Assembly: GCA_015680905.1 (NCBI GenBank)
Contig: CM027380.1
Span: 106,359,001 to 106,423,000 of the forward strand
DNA: 64,000 bases
Source: Coptis chinensis
Taxonomy: Eukaryota > Streptophyta > Magnoliopsida > Ranunculales > Ranunculaceae
Reading direction: 5' to 3'
The notes below the pieces were generated by a model. The model did not search any database. It was not told the DNA's origin and saw nothing but the letters and a program-made list of their open reading frames with translations. The stretch's first letter is position 1. Each line of letters begins with the position of its first letter. A program made the translations under genes and the position numbers. Shown here one piece after another: positions 1-12,800 of the stretch.

Positions 1-8
1 TTCTACAG

Positions 9-111
9 GCAGTATTATGGAGGGTATTGGTCATAAGATGTGCATGTGTGGCTCAACCTGTGATTACTCGAAACTGCATTATCATTGTCAAGAATATGTG
101 TGCTATGCCAG
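9..111 (+). other. possible exon at window edge
   Basis: A stretch open in one frame lies between an acceptor-like TTCTACAG and a donor-like GTATTT. It could be an exon of the LRR gene downstream or of a different upstream gene. The translation has no motif I recognise. From here to about 1840 I see only AT-rich, intron-like sequence, with one more weak exon candidate near 780-823 (LRR-like residues LRLQNVLC). Confidence 0.2.
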
Positions 112-1844
112 GTATTTATTTATTTATATTTTATTGTGATGTACTACTCATTTTGATATTGTTTGTCTTTTAAATATGTCTTGTTCAATTGTCTAAGGAT
201 GCATGAACACATTCTTCCTAAAGTTAATCTTTTATTTGGCGGGCGACTGGGCATCACATATTGTTAACTACCACTCTGACTTAGATCTACCAGAGGCATG
301 CACATTCTGACCTTAGGACCTAGGCAAATCTTCAATTCTTTCTCTCCAGCAACAGGATGTACCTTACTTGTAACAATAATGATTTTGAGGTCAGATCCCA
401 CCTTAAAGAAGTATAGGAGACCACTTTCTCTCACAAAACTATGTTTCATACAAAATAAGAATGATATACTCTGGTATCATCTCTACTAACCCCTGAGTGG
501 TATTTCCCCCAATTTTGAATGTTTATTTGATGATAGACTGATAGTCTTGTACCTAGATCATGCTAAAATGCTACTAGAACTCCTGAAAAAACCATTGGAA
601 ATCCATTCACCGGAAGAAAATGAGTTTGCAAATATCCTTATTTTTTTTTGTGTGCACGTAGATGTCAAGCCGCAGAATATTTTAATTCCATAATGATTAC
701 TATCACTTTATTTCTTTACTTATGCATATGTTGTATATCTTAACAATCAATGAGTTGTGTGTTTGTTTCCTTTATGCAGATGTCTAAGACTTCAAAATGT
801 CCTTTGTGTTTCAGAAACATGCGTAAGTAACATCTATTACACAATAACAAAATGCAAACATCGTTGTGTCATAAAGGACTACCTAACCTTACATACAAAT
901 GTTTTGGTTGGCGATCTGTCCGGTCTACAAGAAATAGGGTGTACTTTTAATTTGATGTGACTTTTATGATGCATATTTGTTTTACTTTTTTTCTAGTATT
1001 AATTAACCTGTAAAAATGGAAAAAAAAAGGGGTTAATTAGAGTCCAATATCAGTTGGTCAGTTAGGTCAGACATACAATATGAAAGTTATAAAAAGACAT
1101 AAATATGAATATATTGAGGGTCCTCATATATATAGGTGGCTCCCACTAAGAGCTAAGCAGGGCCTGTTGCTAGTAAACAATTGCTCAATTGTTTTTCGGA
1201 TTGAATATGTGATTCCAACGTGTGAACCTCACTATTGATGCCCAGAGTCATTTTCTTTTCGTCTCGCAACTTATTCTTGGTGAAGCCCTCAGTCTTGACA
1301 TCTTTCTCAGCACTACTGTCTGAAGCTTTTATATGTTCTTCAAGTTTACTAAGCTTCCAAAACCATTTTCTTCCTGTACTTTCTAAGGTCTTTCGTCATA
1401 TTCTTTTTGCAAATTTGCTCCCCAATTTTTTTTTTAATCTCTGTGCCTTCAGGGATAACATCCTTCACCTAAAACTAGCCTTTTTATTTTAAACAGAAAG
1501 TCATCACATATAACATTCTTGGTGCCATCACATACCACTGTCACTTTATGATTGCGGGCAACAGCATTAATTTGGATAATGAGAAAAGTATTACTATCAT
1601 GAATGAGGAACTCGAGAAGGCATGACATAGCAACAAGAATAACAGCAAAATAGCCACTCTATGTCATTTCTGATATTGGGATAATCTGTATTGAGTGATG
1701 TGATTATGGGTGAGAATGGTGACCTGCAGATGTCTCAAAGTTAAAATGCAGGAAGGAGAGCTTAAATACGTTATTTGTGAAAATCCACTTTATATTTGCA
1801 GCCCATGCAGTTCCATTGCTAACATCCCTATCATTTCATTTCAG

Positions 1845-4800
1845 GATTTATTGAAGGGCAGCAAGTTGCATAGTTTGGTTCTACGCAGGATAAAGTCGCA
1901 AGAGCATGTAAGGATATCTTCTTGTTCTGTATCTGTACATATGCAAGGATATCATCTTCTTCTGTATTTGTACTTATGCAGTCAAAGGCTCACTGGCTCA
2001 GTTACCTGGCTCTAGGCTCTAGGCTCAATCAAGCATCTTGTGCTAATGTCTCCCTAGGCTCGGTCCTAGGGGTGTCTAGTGTCCGCATAGACCTCCAGAC
2101 TCACCTCCAGTGCCTAGTTACCCTTTAATTGCATAGTAGACAGCTGAACATATGCTACCAATGCATTCATTAGTAACTGTTATAATAGGGTATAACCAAC
2201 AATATCTTCTGATTACATATTGTTTATGCTCAACTGAATGATAATAAGAAACAATGAGAATAGAAAACCAGAACGCCTGAATGTGAAATGGAACTCCAAT
2301 CAGTTGCCTGCATCTAGAAATCACATAATTTCTAATAGTAAAACTAGACGAAGTTGATAATTTTCTCAAGTTTCATTTCATGCTTGTGATTTATGAGTTT
2401 CTATATGCAATATCACAGGTTAACGGAGTGTGCAATCTTCTGAGACAGAATAGTGAAACATTGTCAGTACTAGACTTCATATATTGCAAGCTTCCTTCAA
2501 GTGCTTGGCATGCAATTTGTGATTCTCTATCCACAAGGGGCCTTCTAACACATGGGATTAAAAACTTCTCTGTCAAAGCATCACACATTCTGGAGAACCA
2601 TGAAGTTTCATTGCCTTCTGGATTTCTATCTTTTCTATCATCAGGAAGGTAAATATGCTACTATTTTATTGCAGTTATTTCTTGATTAACTTGTGATTTT
2701 AATCCACCCCATCTTCTTCATAGCACACTTCAAAACAAACCTTTTCCAGTTTAGAGTTGAATGACTTCAGTGTTTTAGTTGAAAAGTAATTATTCTTGTA
2801 ACTTTTTCTTATGAAAAGAGTTGTTTTCTTGTACTACATGGTTCAAAATTTTGCGGTCATTGGAAATTGTGTAAAAGCATTATTCTCTTTACTAAAGCCG
2901 TAAAGCATTCTGTTGGAATACAACTGCAGTGTAAGTAATGAACAGTGGAATATCATTCCGGAAACTGTTTGTATGGATCCAAAGGTTCTATGTTACATAC
3001 TTGCCACATGTTACCAAATCCATATTGCAGATAATTGCCAATTTCCATGTCATGAATCCATGTTGGCATAAACTCAGTTCTCGTTTATAATTTTTTGTTT
3101 TCACTTAAAGTACCCTAGCTTGGTCAAACAGATGTTAGTTTCCAAACAAATAGAGGTCATGAGCTCTTCATGTCCCCGGTAAGGGACTCAAGAAGAGCAG
3201 ATAATTAATGTGGTCCCTATATCTGGTATCTCATCCTATTGCTTTGTATTCTCTTATTAAGTTATTATATATATAATATTTGTATTCTCTTATTATACAT
3301 ATAATACATCTCTATCTTTACCGATAAAAAAAAAGAAAAAAAAAGATAAGTCTCGGCAGTAAAATCTCTAGTTGTAAATGTTTGAGTTCTAGGAGGACAT
3401 CTCATGAGGGTCGGACTGTTAAAGTGCTCACAATAACTGTTAACGTGCTCACAATAACTGTTAACGTGCTCACAATAACTGTTAAAGAGTTCTATACTTG
3501 GTATAAGTTTCTCTAGCTGAGGAATATAAGGATGAAGCATTATATTATAAATAGAAATGAAAGTCTGTATAGTGCTTGTTAGAGTTCTAGGAGGACGTCT
3601 CCTGAATATTTTAGGCAGTTTCTATTATTGTAAACCCTTATTTTTCATGTATATATATAGTGAAGTGATACGAGGCCAAAACTAACAAGGCCGCATCCTC
3701 TTTTTTCAAAACATTTTCTCCATTAACAACAATACAATTTTACTGTAAACTTGCATGGTTTCTCATCTCAGGTCTTTACACTCGCTAAACCTTTGTGACA
3801 ATCACTTGGGCCCAAACTTTGCGAAGTTGGTTTTTGATACCCTTCTTGGTGTTTCTTCTGGTCTTTCTATTCTTGACCTATCTGAAAACAATGTGAGTTG
3901 TGCATGCACTTGATGAGCTTATTTGTCAATATTAAGCTATAACAAGAGAAATGATTGAATATCCTTGCAGATTTCAGGTTGGCTTTCTAGTTTCACTGGG
4001 AAGTTCTCAAGCAGCATTCCTTCTTCTTCAGTGATAGGAAATTCATTGTGGTCATTACAGGTGCTTAATCTAAGGTATCAAGTAGATATATTTGGTTTTC
4101 CCTTCCATTTGCTCATTGTTACTGATGTTACTGATGTCATTGTAGTTGTTGTTTGACTATATTAAAATACAATATGTGATAGCCAACCAGAATATCTATG
4201 TATCCATTGGGCTTCTCTGCATGTTTAATTTCTTTACTGGTCCCTAGCATGATCCCCTGGTTGAAATCCACATGTTCACCAAGTTCTTCTACAGATTTAG
4301 CCTCTGTACAGATATATGACACGGTTGGCTAACATGTATACCTTTCTTTACCTTAGATACTTAGAAATGAATAATTTTTAGAGGATATTAAAACCACAGA
4401 GATGACAAGGTTGCTATTTCTTACATCAGAGGAAATAACCTACAGAAGGAAGACATAAGTAGTCTTAAACACTGCCTTCTTCACATGCCTAAGTTGGAGC
4501 GTTTGGATATCAGTGATAATCCTATTGAAGATAATGGAATAAGGTCAGTTAGCCAGTTTGGTAGTACATGTTTCTGAAACTTTTGTATGTTGATAGGCCA
4601 ATGTTCTTACTTGACGTGATTGAAATGTTTCAGGAATTTAGTTCCCTATTTTGAGGAGATCTTGGAAAGAGACCTTTTATTGTTTGATTTGAAGATAGAG
4701 AATTGTAACCTTTCTTGCAATGGAGTGAGTGAACTGTTAAGAAGCCTTTCACAATTGAAGCATTTGAAAGTTTTTCAATTGCCAATAATGACCTTGGAAG

Positions 4801-5824
4801 GTAAATATCTCTCTGTTTTGGCAAAACGTTAATATGTGTTCCTTAGTTTTCTGTGTTTTGGAGGATTAATTCTTTCTTTCATTCTTCTTTGTCAATATTT
4901 TTATTCCAGTGAAGTAGCAATACCATTGGCAGAATTGTTGGGTGAATCTTGTCTTAGAGTTCTCAGTATTGAAGATATTGAACTTGGATCATCTGGCTTC
5001 CTGGAACTAAGCAAGGAATTACCAGAGAAAGTAAAACTAATGGAAATAAACATTAGGTTTGTATTATGATTGAAGTTCTTCTGTATGTGTGAAGCATTGT
5101 AATGGGAACTGATATGTTCATAAATTTTTACAGTAAAAATCGTGGAGGAATAGAAGCTGCAAGTTTTGTCTCAAAACTTATTTCACGATCTCCAGAACTT
5201 GTTACACTCAATGCTGGTTATAACTTTATGCCTTCAGAATCACTGGTGGCTATATGTTCTGTTCTGCAACTTTCCACAGGTAGTCATCAAATTCCATGTT
5301 GTGTTTTTTTCTTTTAAAGTTGATTTTATTGTCTTCCATTTGGTTTCGCATCCCAAGTTTATACACCCCCATCATATGTAACTATGAAACGATCTCTAAA
5401 TTTCCACTTTTTATCTTTCCCAAACCCAGCACTTAATTGCCTTTTGTTTAAGGTTTTAGCTCCATAGAATTTCTCTTGTATTAAATCCATATTCAATTAT
5501 TGATGTTATTTTGTCCTGAAACTAATTTTCTGGTTATGAATCATGTTGTTATGTGAAAGAAAGGAAGTGTTAGGTTTTCTGTCACTCTATTGTCTTTGGT
5601 TGAGCAACAACAATAAAAGTGAGATACAAATATATTCCTAATCCTAACTTAATCATCTGTGATATTGTTCAGGTAAATTACAGCGATTGGACTTGACCGG
5701 AAACGGTGGGTGCTACCAACCAACACATGCTTCCATGCTTGCAGAGTTCAATGTTCATGGAAGACCTATTGTGATTCTTCCATCAGTACCTGTATTAGTT
5801 ACTCCACATGATGACGATCCATAA
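1845..5824 (+). CDS. leucine-rich-repeat (RNI-like) protein, C-terminal part; 5' end outside window
   Basis: Ten exons can be joined on GT-AG signals: 1845-1907, 2419-2648, 3772-3892, 3971-4074, 4430-4543, 4634-4800, 4910-5056, 5134-5279 and 5673-5824, with at least one more upstream; stop TAA at 5822. The product is a run of leucine-rich repeats of ribonuclease-inhibitor type, for example SLHSLNLCDNHLG, SILDLSENNIS, LERLDISDNPIEDNGI and LQRLDLTGN, then a short tail ending in an acidic HDDDP. Such proteins are usually protein-binding scaffolds; I cannot name the partner. One anomaly: exon 4634-4800 runs in frame to about 4771, then needs one extra T in a TTTTT run to read LKVFSIANNDLG, which is repeat-like and gives the phase required by the next exon. 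As written, the frame shifts there. This is either a real lesion or a homopolymer assembly error. A TONSOKU-type protein is possible but not shown. Confidence 0.75.
3421..3490. repeat. short tandem repeat, 21-bp unit, about 3 copies
   Basis: GTGCTCACAATAACTGTTAA with one spacer base recurs three times with almost no change, inside the intron between LRR exons 2419-2648 and 3772-3892. Just before it (about 3320-3345) is an A-rich tail after TTTACCGATAAA, resembling the 3' end of a truncated retroelement. Confidence 0.8.
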
Positions 5825-6180
5825 CTGATCTCTCCATCATCACTTATTTTGTATATTTGTACTGCCACATGAGAAAAGATGATGATACGAGCCATGTACT
5901 TCACTCATCTGATGATCTTATCAATGTATCTCATATATATTGTTTTAAACAAACTAAAATTTATTATTATTATTTATTAATTAGTGGATAATGGCTTAGT
6001 TAAAAGAGGACAAGAATAAGAGGAAGTGGTTGGGTCAAGAAGGGAAAAGACAGTGGATCTTGGAGTCTGTTAAAACGTCAAAACCATCATCCTCAATTCC
6101 ACACTAATCAATGGCATATATTAGTAAATAAACAAGAACCCAAGGGGTAAACATAGTAATTAGCAACTAAACTAAACCAA
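5825..6180. other. intergenic spacer between LRR gene and CLASP
   Basis: Holds the presumed 3' UTR of the LRR gene and AT-rich spacer. No open frame or RNA gene seen. Confidence 0.6.
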
Positions 6181-6729
6181 GGCCCAAAATATCGAATTTG
6201 GTGAATATTTCAATGTACTTAAAACCAACCGATATATATTGAATATATCCGATATATATTAAATATATCGGAAATATTGGAGATATATATAAATATTTTT
6301 ACAAGTCAAAATTTGTTTTGTATATTGATATATTATAAATATCGTCAATTATATTGAAAATATTGTCATTATATCGGTCAAAGTCAATAATATTTGGTTA
6401 AAATCAATAATTTATATCGGATATATTATATATATCAGTCGATATATATCATTATATAGGAAATTGCGATATATATCGGGAAAAAAAAATTAATATTCGG
6501 TTAATCAAGTGAGCGGAGCGAACTATCTTGGCAGAAGGGAGATATGCGAACAAAAACCAAGTTGGTTGGTTTCTGTCATCAACTTCTCTCTCATTCCTTC
6601 TTCACCCAACTACTTTTTACTTCTTCACCCAACTCTTTTCTCAGCTCAGTTCCTTCCACTCTCCACTCCACACGCAAGATACTAATATATATCAGTGATA
6701 TATTAAATATATCGGTGATATTTTGGGCC
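6181..6729. mobile_element. non-autonomous DNA transposon (MITE), about 549 bp, upstream of CLASP
   Basis: The segment begins GGCCCAAAATATC and ends with its inverted complement GATATTTTGGGCC, a 13-bp perfect terminal inverted repeat. The flanks CTAAACCAA and TTAAACTAA match at 7 of 9 positions, fitting an old 9-bp target duplication of the Mutator-like type. Both sub-terminal zones are packed with degenerate TATATCGG/GATATAT motifs in both orientations, leaving a unique CT-rich core (about 6510-6690). No transposase is encoded. The right end lies only 137 bp before the CLASP start codon, so the element probably forms part of the CLASP promoter or 5' UTR. Confidence 0.75.
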
Positions 6730-6866
6730 TTAAACTAAACTAATAATCAATTGGTCCCCAAACTTTACTCTCTCTAAAAAAAAAAAAAAAAAGCAGGACC
6801 AGTCTCATTTCTTCACTCCACAAAAAAAAAAATTCTCTCCACTCGGATCTAAAAAAAAAAAAAAAA

Positions 6867-9800
6867 ATGGAAGAAGCATTGGAGATGTCGCGTTCAAAAG
6901 ACACGAAAGAAAGAATGGCAGGAGTAGAAAGGCTTTATTCACTTCTAGAAGCATCTAGAAAATCACTAACATCAAATGAAGTGACTTTATTAGTAGATTG
7001 TTGTTTAGATCTTTTAAAAGATAATAATAATTATAGAGTTTCTCAAGGAGTTTTACAAGCTTTAGCTTCTGCTTCTGTTTTGTCTGGTGAACATTTTAAA
7101 CTCCATTTCAATTCTCTTGTTCCTGCTGTTGTTGAAAGGTTGGGTGATGGTAAACAACCTGTTAGGGATGCTGCAAGAAGATTGCTTCTCACACTTATGG
7201 AGGTAATTTTTTTTTTTTTTTACTTGGTTCGATTTGGTTGTTGTGTTTTTGATACATTTGTGTTTGGGTAATTAGTTATATCAAGCTGGATTTATGGAAA
7301 GATAGTGGCTTTCTAGTTATTATTACTTGCACGTTTTGTTTTGAATCAAGGGTACATTGGATTTAGTGAACAACTTGTTAATTTCGCAGTTTTTGACCGT
7401 GGGTTGGATGCCAATCTGTTGAAATGTTCATTAGAAATGCCATGTCCATTTTGAGTGTGATACGCGTGCCAGTGTAGTGGTGGTAGGCATGTGCTTTAAG
7501 TCTTATTTATTGTGAAATCACCTGGAAAAGGGGGGGAAATGATTTATGGTGATGATTGTCTAGCACAGTTTGTTTGAGAGGAAAATGAATATAGTATCTT
7601 TACTTCTGTTTATCCTTAGATGATAAAATTGTGATGCATTTGTATATGTTGAAATGTTCACTTGAAATGCCATGTCCATTTTGTGTGTGATCCGCGAGCC
7701 AGTGTAGTGATTGTAGGCATGTAGCATAGATGTTGTGGAAATAATGCCGTTGTTTTTAGAACATGTGCTTTCAGTCTTATTTATTGTGAAATTACCTGGA
7801 AAAGGGGGGAAATGATTTATGGTGATGATTGTCGAGCACAGTTTGTTTGAGTGTTCAAGAGAGGAAAATGAATGTAGTATCTTTACTTTTGTTTATCCTT
7901 AGATGATAAAATTGTGATGCATTTGTATACGTTGAAATGGAAATGTTAAAGTTGGGACTAAAGTACATTTTATGATATAGGTTTCTTCACCAACAATTAT
8001 TGTTGAAAGAGCCGGATCTTATGCCTGGATGCACAAAAGTTGGAGAGTCCGCGAAGAGTTTGCACGGACTGTCACGTCGGCAATCGGTCTATTTGCTTCT
8101 ACAGAGCTTCCCCTTCAGAGAGTTATACTTCCTCCTGTAAGTAACTTCTCGATTTTGTATCAAACTTTTGATAAACTACTGTCAACTGTCAGCTTGAGGT
8201 TATCATGGGCATCATTATAATTAGTGGCTTTATAAAGTTACAAGGTATACATTTTTTCTCATTCACCAATGTAGGACAATATGGATTGGTGGGCTTGTAT
8301 ATTATTTCCAAAGGAGTGGATTTTATAATGGGGAATAGTAGGTGAATCTCTGGACTAGGATATATTTTTCTATGGTATTATCAGAAACAGTATTATCATC
8401 TGCGACGGTGGAGGAAATAGGTGATTAAATCTGATGGCCGTTTTAAAGATTCTCCCTGGATTCTCTACCACTGTTAAAACCTGTTTCAAATGAATGAAAA
8501 TAGTAAAATAACCCTGCAAATAAAGTGTTTTTCTTTTCATACATGAAATGAACACACCATCCCAGATTGACAAGTTGGAAGGGAATTGGTCACGAAGATC
8601 GGTCTTGACCCAACCAACAACTGATCCCTTAGTAATTTTTGCTTCTTGAATCAATGTCACGTAAAATACCGATGAGGAGAGGCATGAAGCTCATTCATAT
8701 CGTCTACAAAAATGAATTTTAAATGCTTATTACATTTGTGTATCTATGTTTATATAGTTTTTTTGTATTATCAGATTTTGCAGATGCTGAATGACTCAAA
8801 TCACAGTGTAAGAGAAGCAGCAGTATTTTGTATCGAGGTGAGTGATGTGGAAATGGTTGTTTGAAGAACTAGATTACTGTAGTGATTAGTTATTTTGAAC
8901 AGTACTAATAAGATCTATTCATCCCTGTTGAGTTGAAATATCTCGTGCCCTTTTTTCTCATTATATATATATTTTTTTTCTTTTGATCTAAAACTATAAA
9001 ATTACTAGTAAACCCTAGGCGAGGGAGTAATCTGATGAGGACTTTGCTTGATTGTATTGTTTTCTATACCTCGTTCGTTTATGTTTTATCCGTAGGTTCC
9101 CTTGACATTCGTTGTGTATCTTATCAAATTATAAATTTGCCGACCCAAAAGAATTAATCAATTTCAAGTAAAAGGTAACCAATGTAGAAGATACAAAGCA
9201 TCCTACATATGTGAGAGATTCATGTCGGCAATCTCCAATACTTTCAACTCTGAAGTTATTAGTTATTTCAACTCTGAAGTTATTAGTTATGACTTACATC
9301 CAGCGCACGACAAGAATGTTAAGAACAAACTACTTATGTTCAATCCAAGAATAAAAAAAACTACTGTATTTATAATAGGATAAAAGTTATTTGTTCCGGA
9401 ATGTTACTCAAGCCTGAGCATGGCCCTTGGCAACCAAGGGAGTCTTGTACCTACTAATTTCAATTACGTTCAAGCAGTTGGTTTGTGGATTCGCCAGCAA
9501 AGTGCAATGAGTGTAGAGTAACTTACATTTTTTTTCCTGCTTCCTACCCTTTATGTGTTTGACTATCTCATTATAAGATGACACCAGACAGCCTTTGTGT
9601 CTTTGCTTTGTCTTTTAATTAAGTTGAAATTTACATAAGTAAAGTTACAAAGTTGTTCTCTAAGTTCTCTAGATGTGTATGGACTTAACATCTCTTATTG
9701 ATTGAAAGGTTGCATGTTCTTACTACTATAAAACTGGGTTTGTGGGCGTATTTTATTTGACCATCTGTTTTTTTTTGCTCTTCAGGAAATGTATGCACAA

Positions 9801-12800
9801 GTTGGACCTCAATTTCGAGAAGAGTTGCAGCGTCACCATCTTCCCTCATCTATGGTGATCATCACTGTTCAACTTGCTTCTGCTGGTTTTAAGCATAGGA
9901 TTGTCCTTTCATGAGAGAATAAACTTTATTATACCCTGCCTGTGGTGTTATTAATTCTGTTCAGATTTTGAATTTCAGGTCAAAGATATCAATGCTAGAT
10001 TGGAAAAAATTGAACCAAAGATTCGATCTTCAAATGGGGCTGCAGGTCATTTTTTGCCAGGGGAGATGAAGTCTGCAAGTCTTAGCCACAAAAAGAGCAG
10101 TCCGAAGAATAAAAGCCTTACACGTGAAATCTCTCTCACTGGAGGTAACTTTGTTGCGACTTTACTATTAGTTTCTTTGTTCCCTCTTCTTCGTTTGTTG
10201 CTTTGCTTTTATAAAATCTGCTAGTAACTGGTGGTTCTGTCCTTGCTATTAGCCTATCATGTTTTTGTGGTGGGACTTTGGTTCCAGACAGTTCGTACAA
10301 AATATACATGCTTACAGACACTCTCACACATGCTCAGTTGGTTTTTGAACCCAGGTCTGTGGTAAGAACTCCCACAAACTTGAGGTGGATGGTATCCTAT
10401 TCAGGAGTATCTTTAAAATGTAGGCGAGTTTTAGTGAAGTGTATTTTTGGCTCCTCTGTCACTTTAGCTAGAAACTAATAACCTAAGACAAAGAAACTGA
10501 AGTGACAACTTTACCCTTAAACTTAAAGTGTAAGTCACTTAATGAAGGGTACTTTTGACATTCACTTCAAGAAAAGACAAACTGCAATATAAGACATCTC
10601 ACTTTTAACTTTTCAACTTTACCCCTAATCTTCTACATAGTTTAGGTACTTTATCTCTAAGAAAGAGCATAGTTGTTACTTCTTTTTTTTTTCAAATTAA
10701 ATTGGTTACAAAAAGTCTACTTCGATTTATTCTTTTTATCACTATAATTGTCTAATGTAGTCATTGTATGTTAATAACTTAATATATTAATATTTTTCGA
10801 TAAAATTGAATTATCTATGCTAATATTTTAAAGGATCTCATTGTTAAAATTTTGTTATTGGTATAATTAAGTATGATGTTGCATTACTAAATGAGATATT
10901 TTGTGGTTAAAAATAACAACACTTTTGTCAATGTGTTAGGATTAGCTAGTTAACTGTATATAAGAAAGAGGCAGGACATGCATGATCGCATAAGAAACAC
11001 AAGTTTTTCTTAGCCTCTTAGGAACATGATACTAGTTTACAACGAAAGAACCCAAAGAAAGAAAAAGCAATGCAAGCACGGAGATGTAGACCATATACAA
11101 CAAATAGACAAAAACGAAAAGAAAAGAAAGAAAAAAAATTTGGCATCCCAGAAAGAGCCACCAGGCTGACCGATCAACTTCCAGGGCATCACCCTCCAAG
11201 CCACCCTTTTCCCTTACACTAATCCTCCTCCATCAACTCTCATAGCCACTCTCTCCCTCTTCCTCACTTTTGATCTCTTTGGAGCATTTAAAGTTGAGTC
11301 TACCCTCTTCCTCATAGTCTTCCAGGTCATCAAAATCTTGATTGTCTTCTGTTATGATCCCATCCACCTCCTCCTTTACCTGGCATTGATTCTTCTCATC
11401 CACCAACTTCAACAACTTCCCTTTGCTCCTATCCACATTAACAGCCCATCTCTTGGACTTTTACTACTGCTTTCTTTATATGTTTTGCTAGGTATATGAA
11501 CATACTATTTGGAACAGGAATAACTGGGAATGCTTCTCTTTACTTTATTACTAATTTTTGTAATCCATTTGCTTTTGTGTCTACTTCTCAATCCTTTTCG
11601 CTGAGGGAGTTCAGTCTTTTTTTCCTACAGGAGAAAGTGACGTCACAGAAAAACCTATAGACGCTGTTACAATATATTCTGAAAAAGAGCTAATCAGGGA
11701 ATTTGAGAAAATTGCGTCTACTCTAGTACCAGAAAAAGATTGGTCTATCCGGATTGCTGCGATGCAAAGAGTTGAAGGTCTTGTATTTGGAGGTCCGTAT
11801 ATTATTATATATTTACATTTCATCTTCTGGAATATCTTTTGAATTCAGCCTCTACTTTAAACTTTATACATCAAAATTTTGCTGAATTATATGAATATTT
11901 AAAGCTGATGTGAGACTTCTGTAATTATGTCATTGAATTATTCCCTTATTTTTAATGCTTTTATATCTTCTGAAAATAGTCTCTTCTACTCTGACAAAAA
12001 TTACATCTCCAATCTTTTTATGATAGAGTTTACAGTACAGTTCTCTATCACGATGGTCTAGACTCTAGAATATGAGCGCATTGTGCACACACACGAGGAC
12101 ACACATGGGGATATTTTATTTTCAGAAGAAATTTATTGTGTTTGATATATTCCTTTATCAGGTGCCACAGATTATCCCTCTTTTCTTTCACTTTTGAAGC
12201 AACTTGTTCCACCCCTCAGCATTCAACTTTCCGATCGACGTTCTAGTGTAGTAAAGCAGGTATGCTGCAAATTTTGGGATATGTGTTTACACCTTATTGG
12301 CGTTGGCATCATCATAATCATCAACATTATTTTATTATTATTGTTGTTGTTCCCATCCTCATCATTATCGTCATGATTATTTTACAATTTGTGTGGCTGC
12401 TGCTGCTGGGAATGTATTGACATTATGTTTGATTTGGTGAAGGTAATTTTAAGCTAGTTATGGTTATTTAGAAATAGCTTAGGGTTAGGCAGATCCTAAC
12501 CTGTATTAACTTATATAAATACAAAGTTACAGTTCCATGTTTGTCTTCCCGTGTAAGAACAGACAAAGTTTGCATAAAAGGGAGCACAAAAGTACATTAC
12601 ACATACCTTATCTATACTAATAGATGCTAAGTAGTCTCCACACTTATTTGATTCCTGTAGGCATGAGATATGACTTTAGAACCTAATACCAAAGTCTATG
12701 TCGATTTTGGGGATTGACAACCTTGTTCCTCGCGAAGAACACCTGAGAAAACCTTTCTCTAACACTCAAACTTTACTATTCATCAACTATAACTATCTAT

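Noticed and set aside
1845-5824. Assignment of the LRR gene to TONSOKU
   Set aside because: The repeats fit RNI-type LRRs in general; I cannot recall a matching C-terminus and the diagnostic TPR half is outside the window.
6190-6510. Possible centromeric or satellite array of TATATCGG motifs
   Set aside because: Enclosed by matched terminal inverted repeats; sub-terminal part of a MITE.
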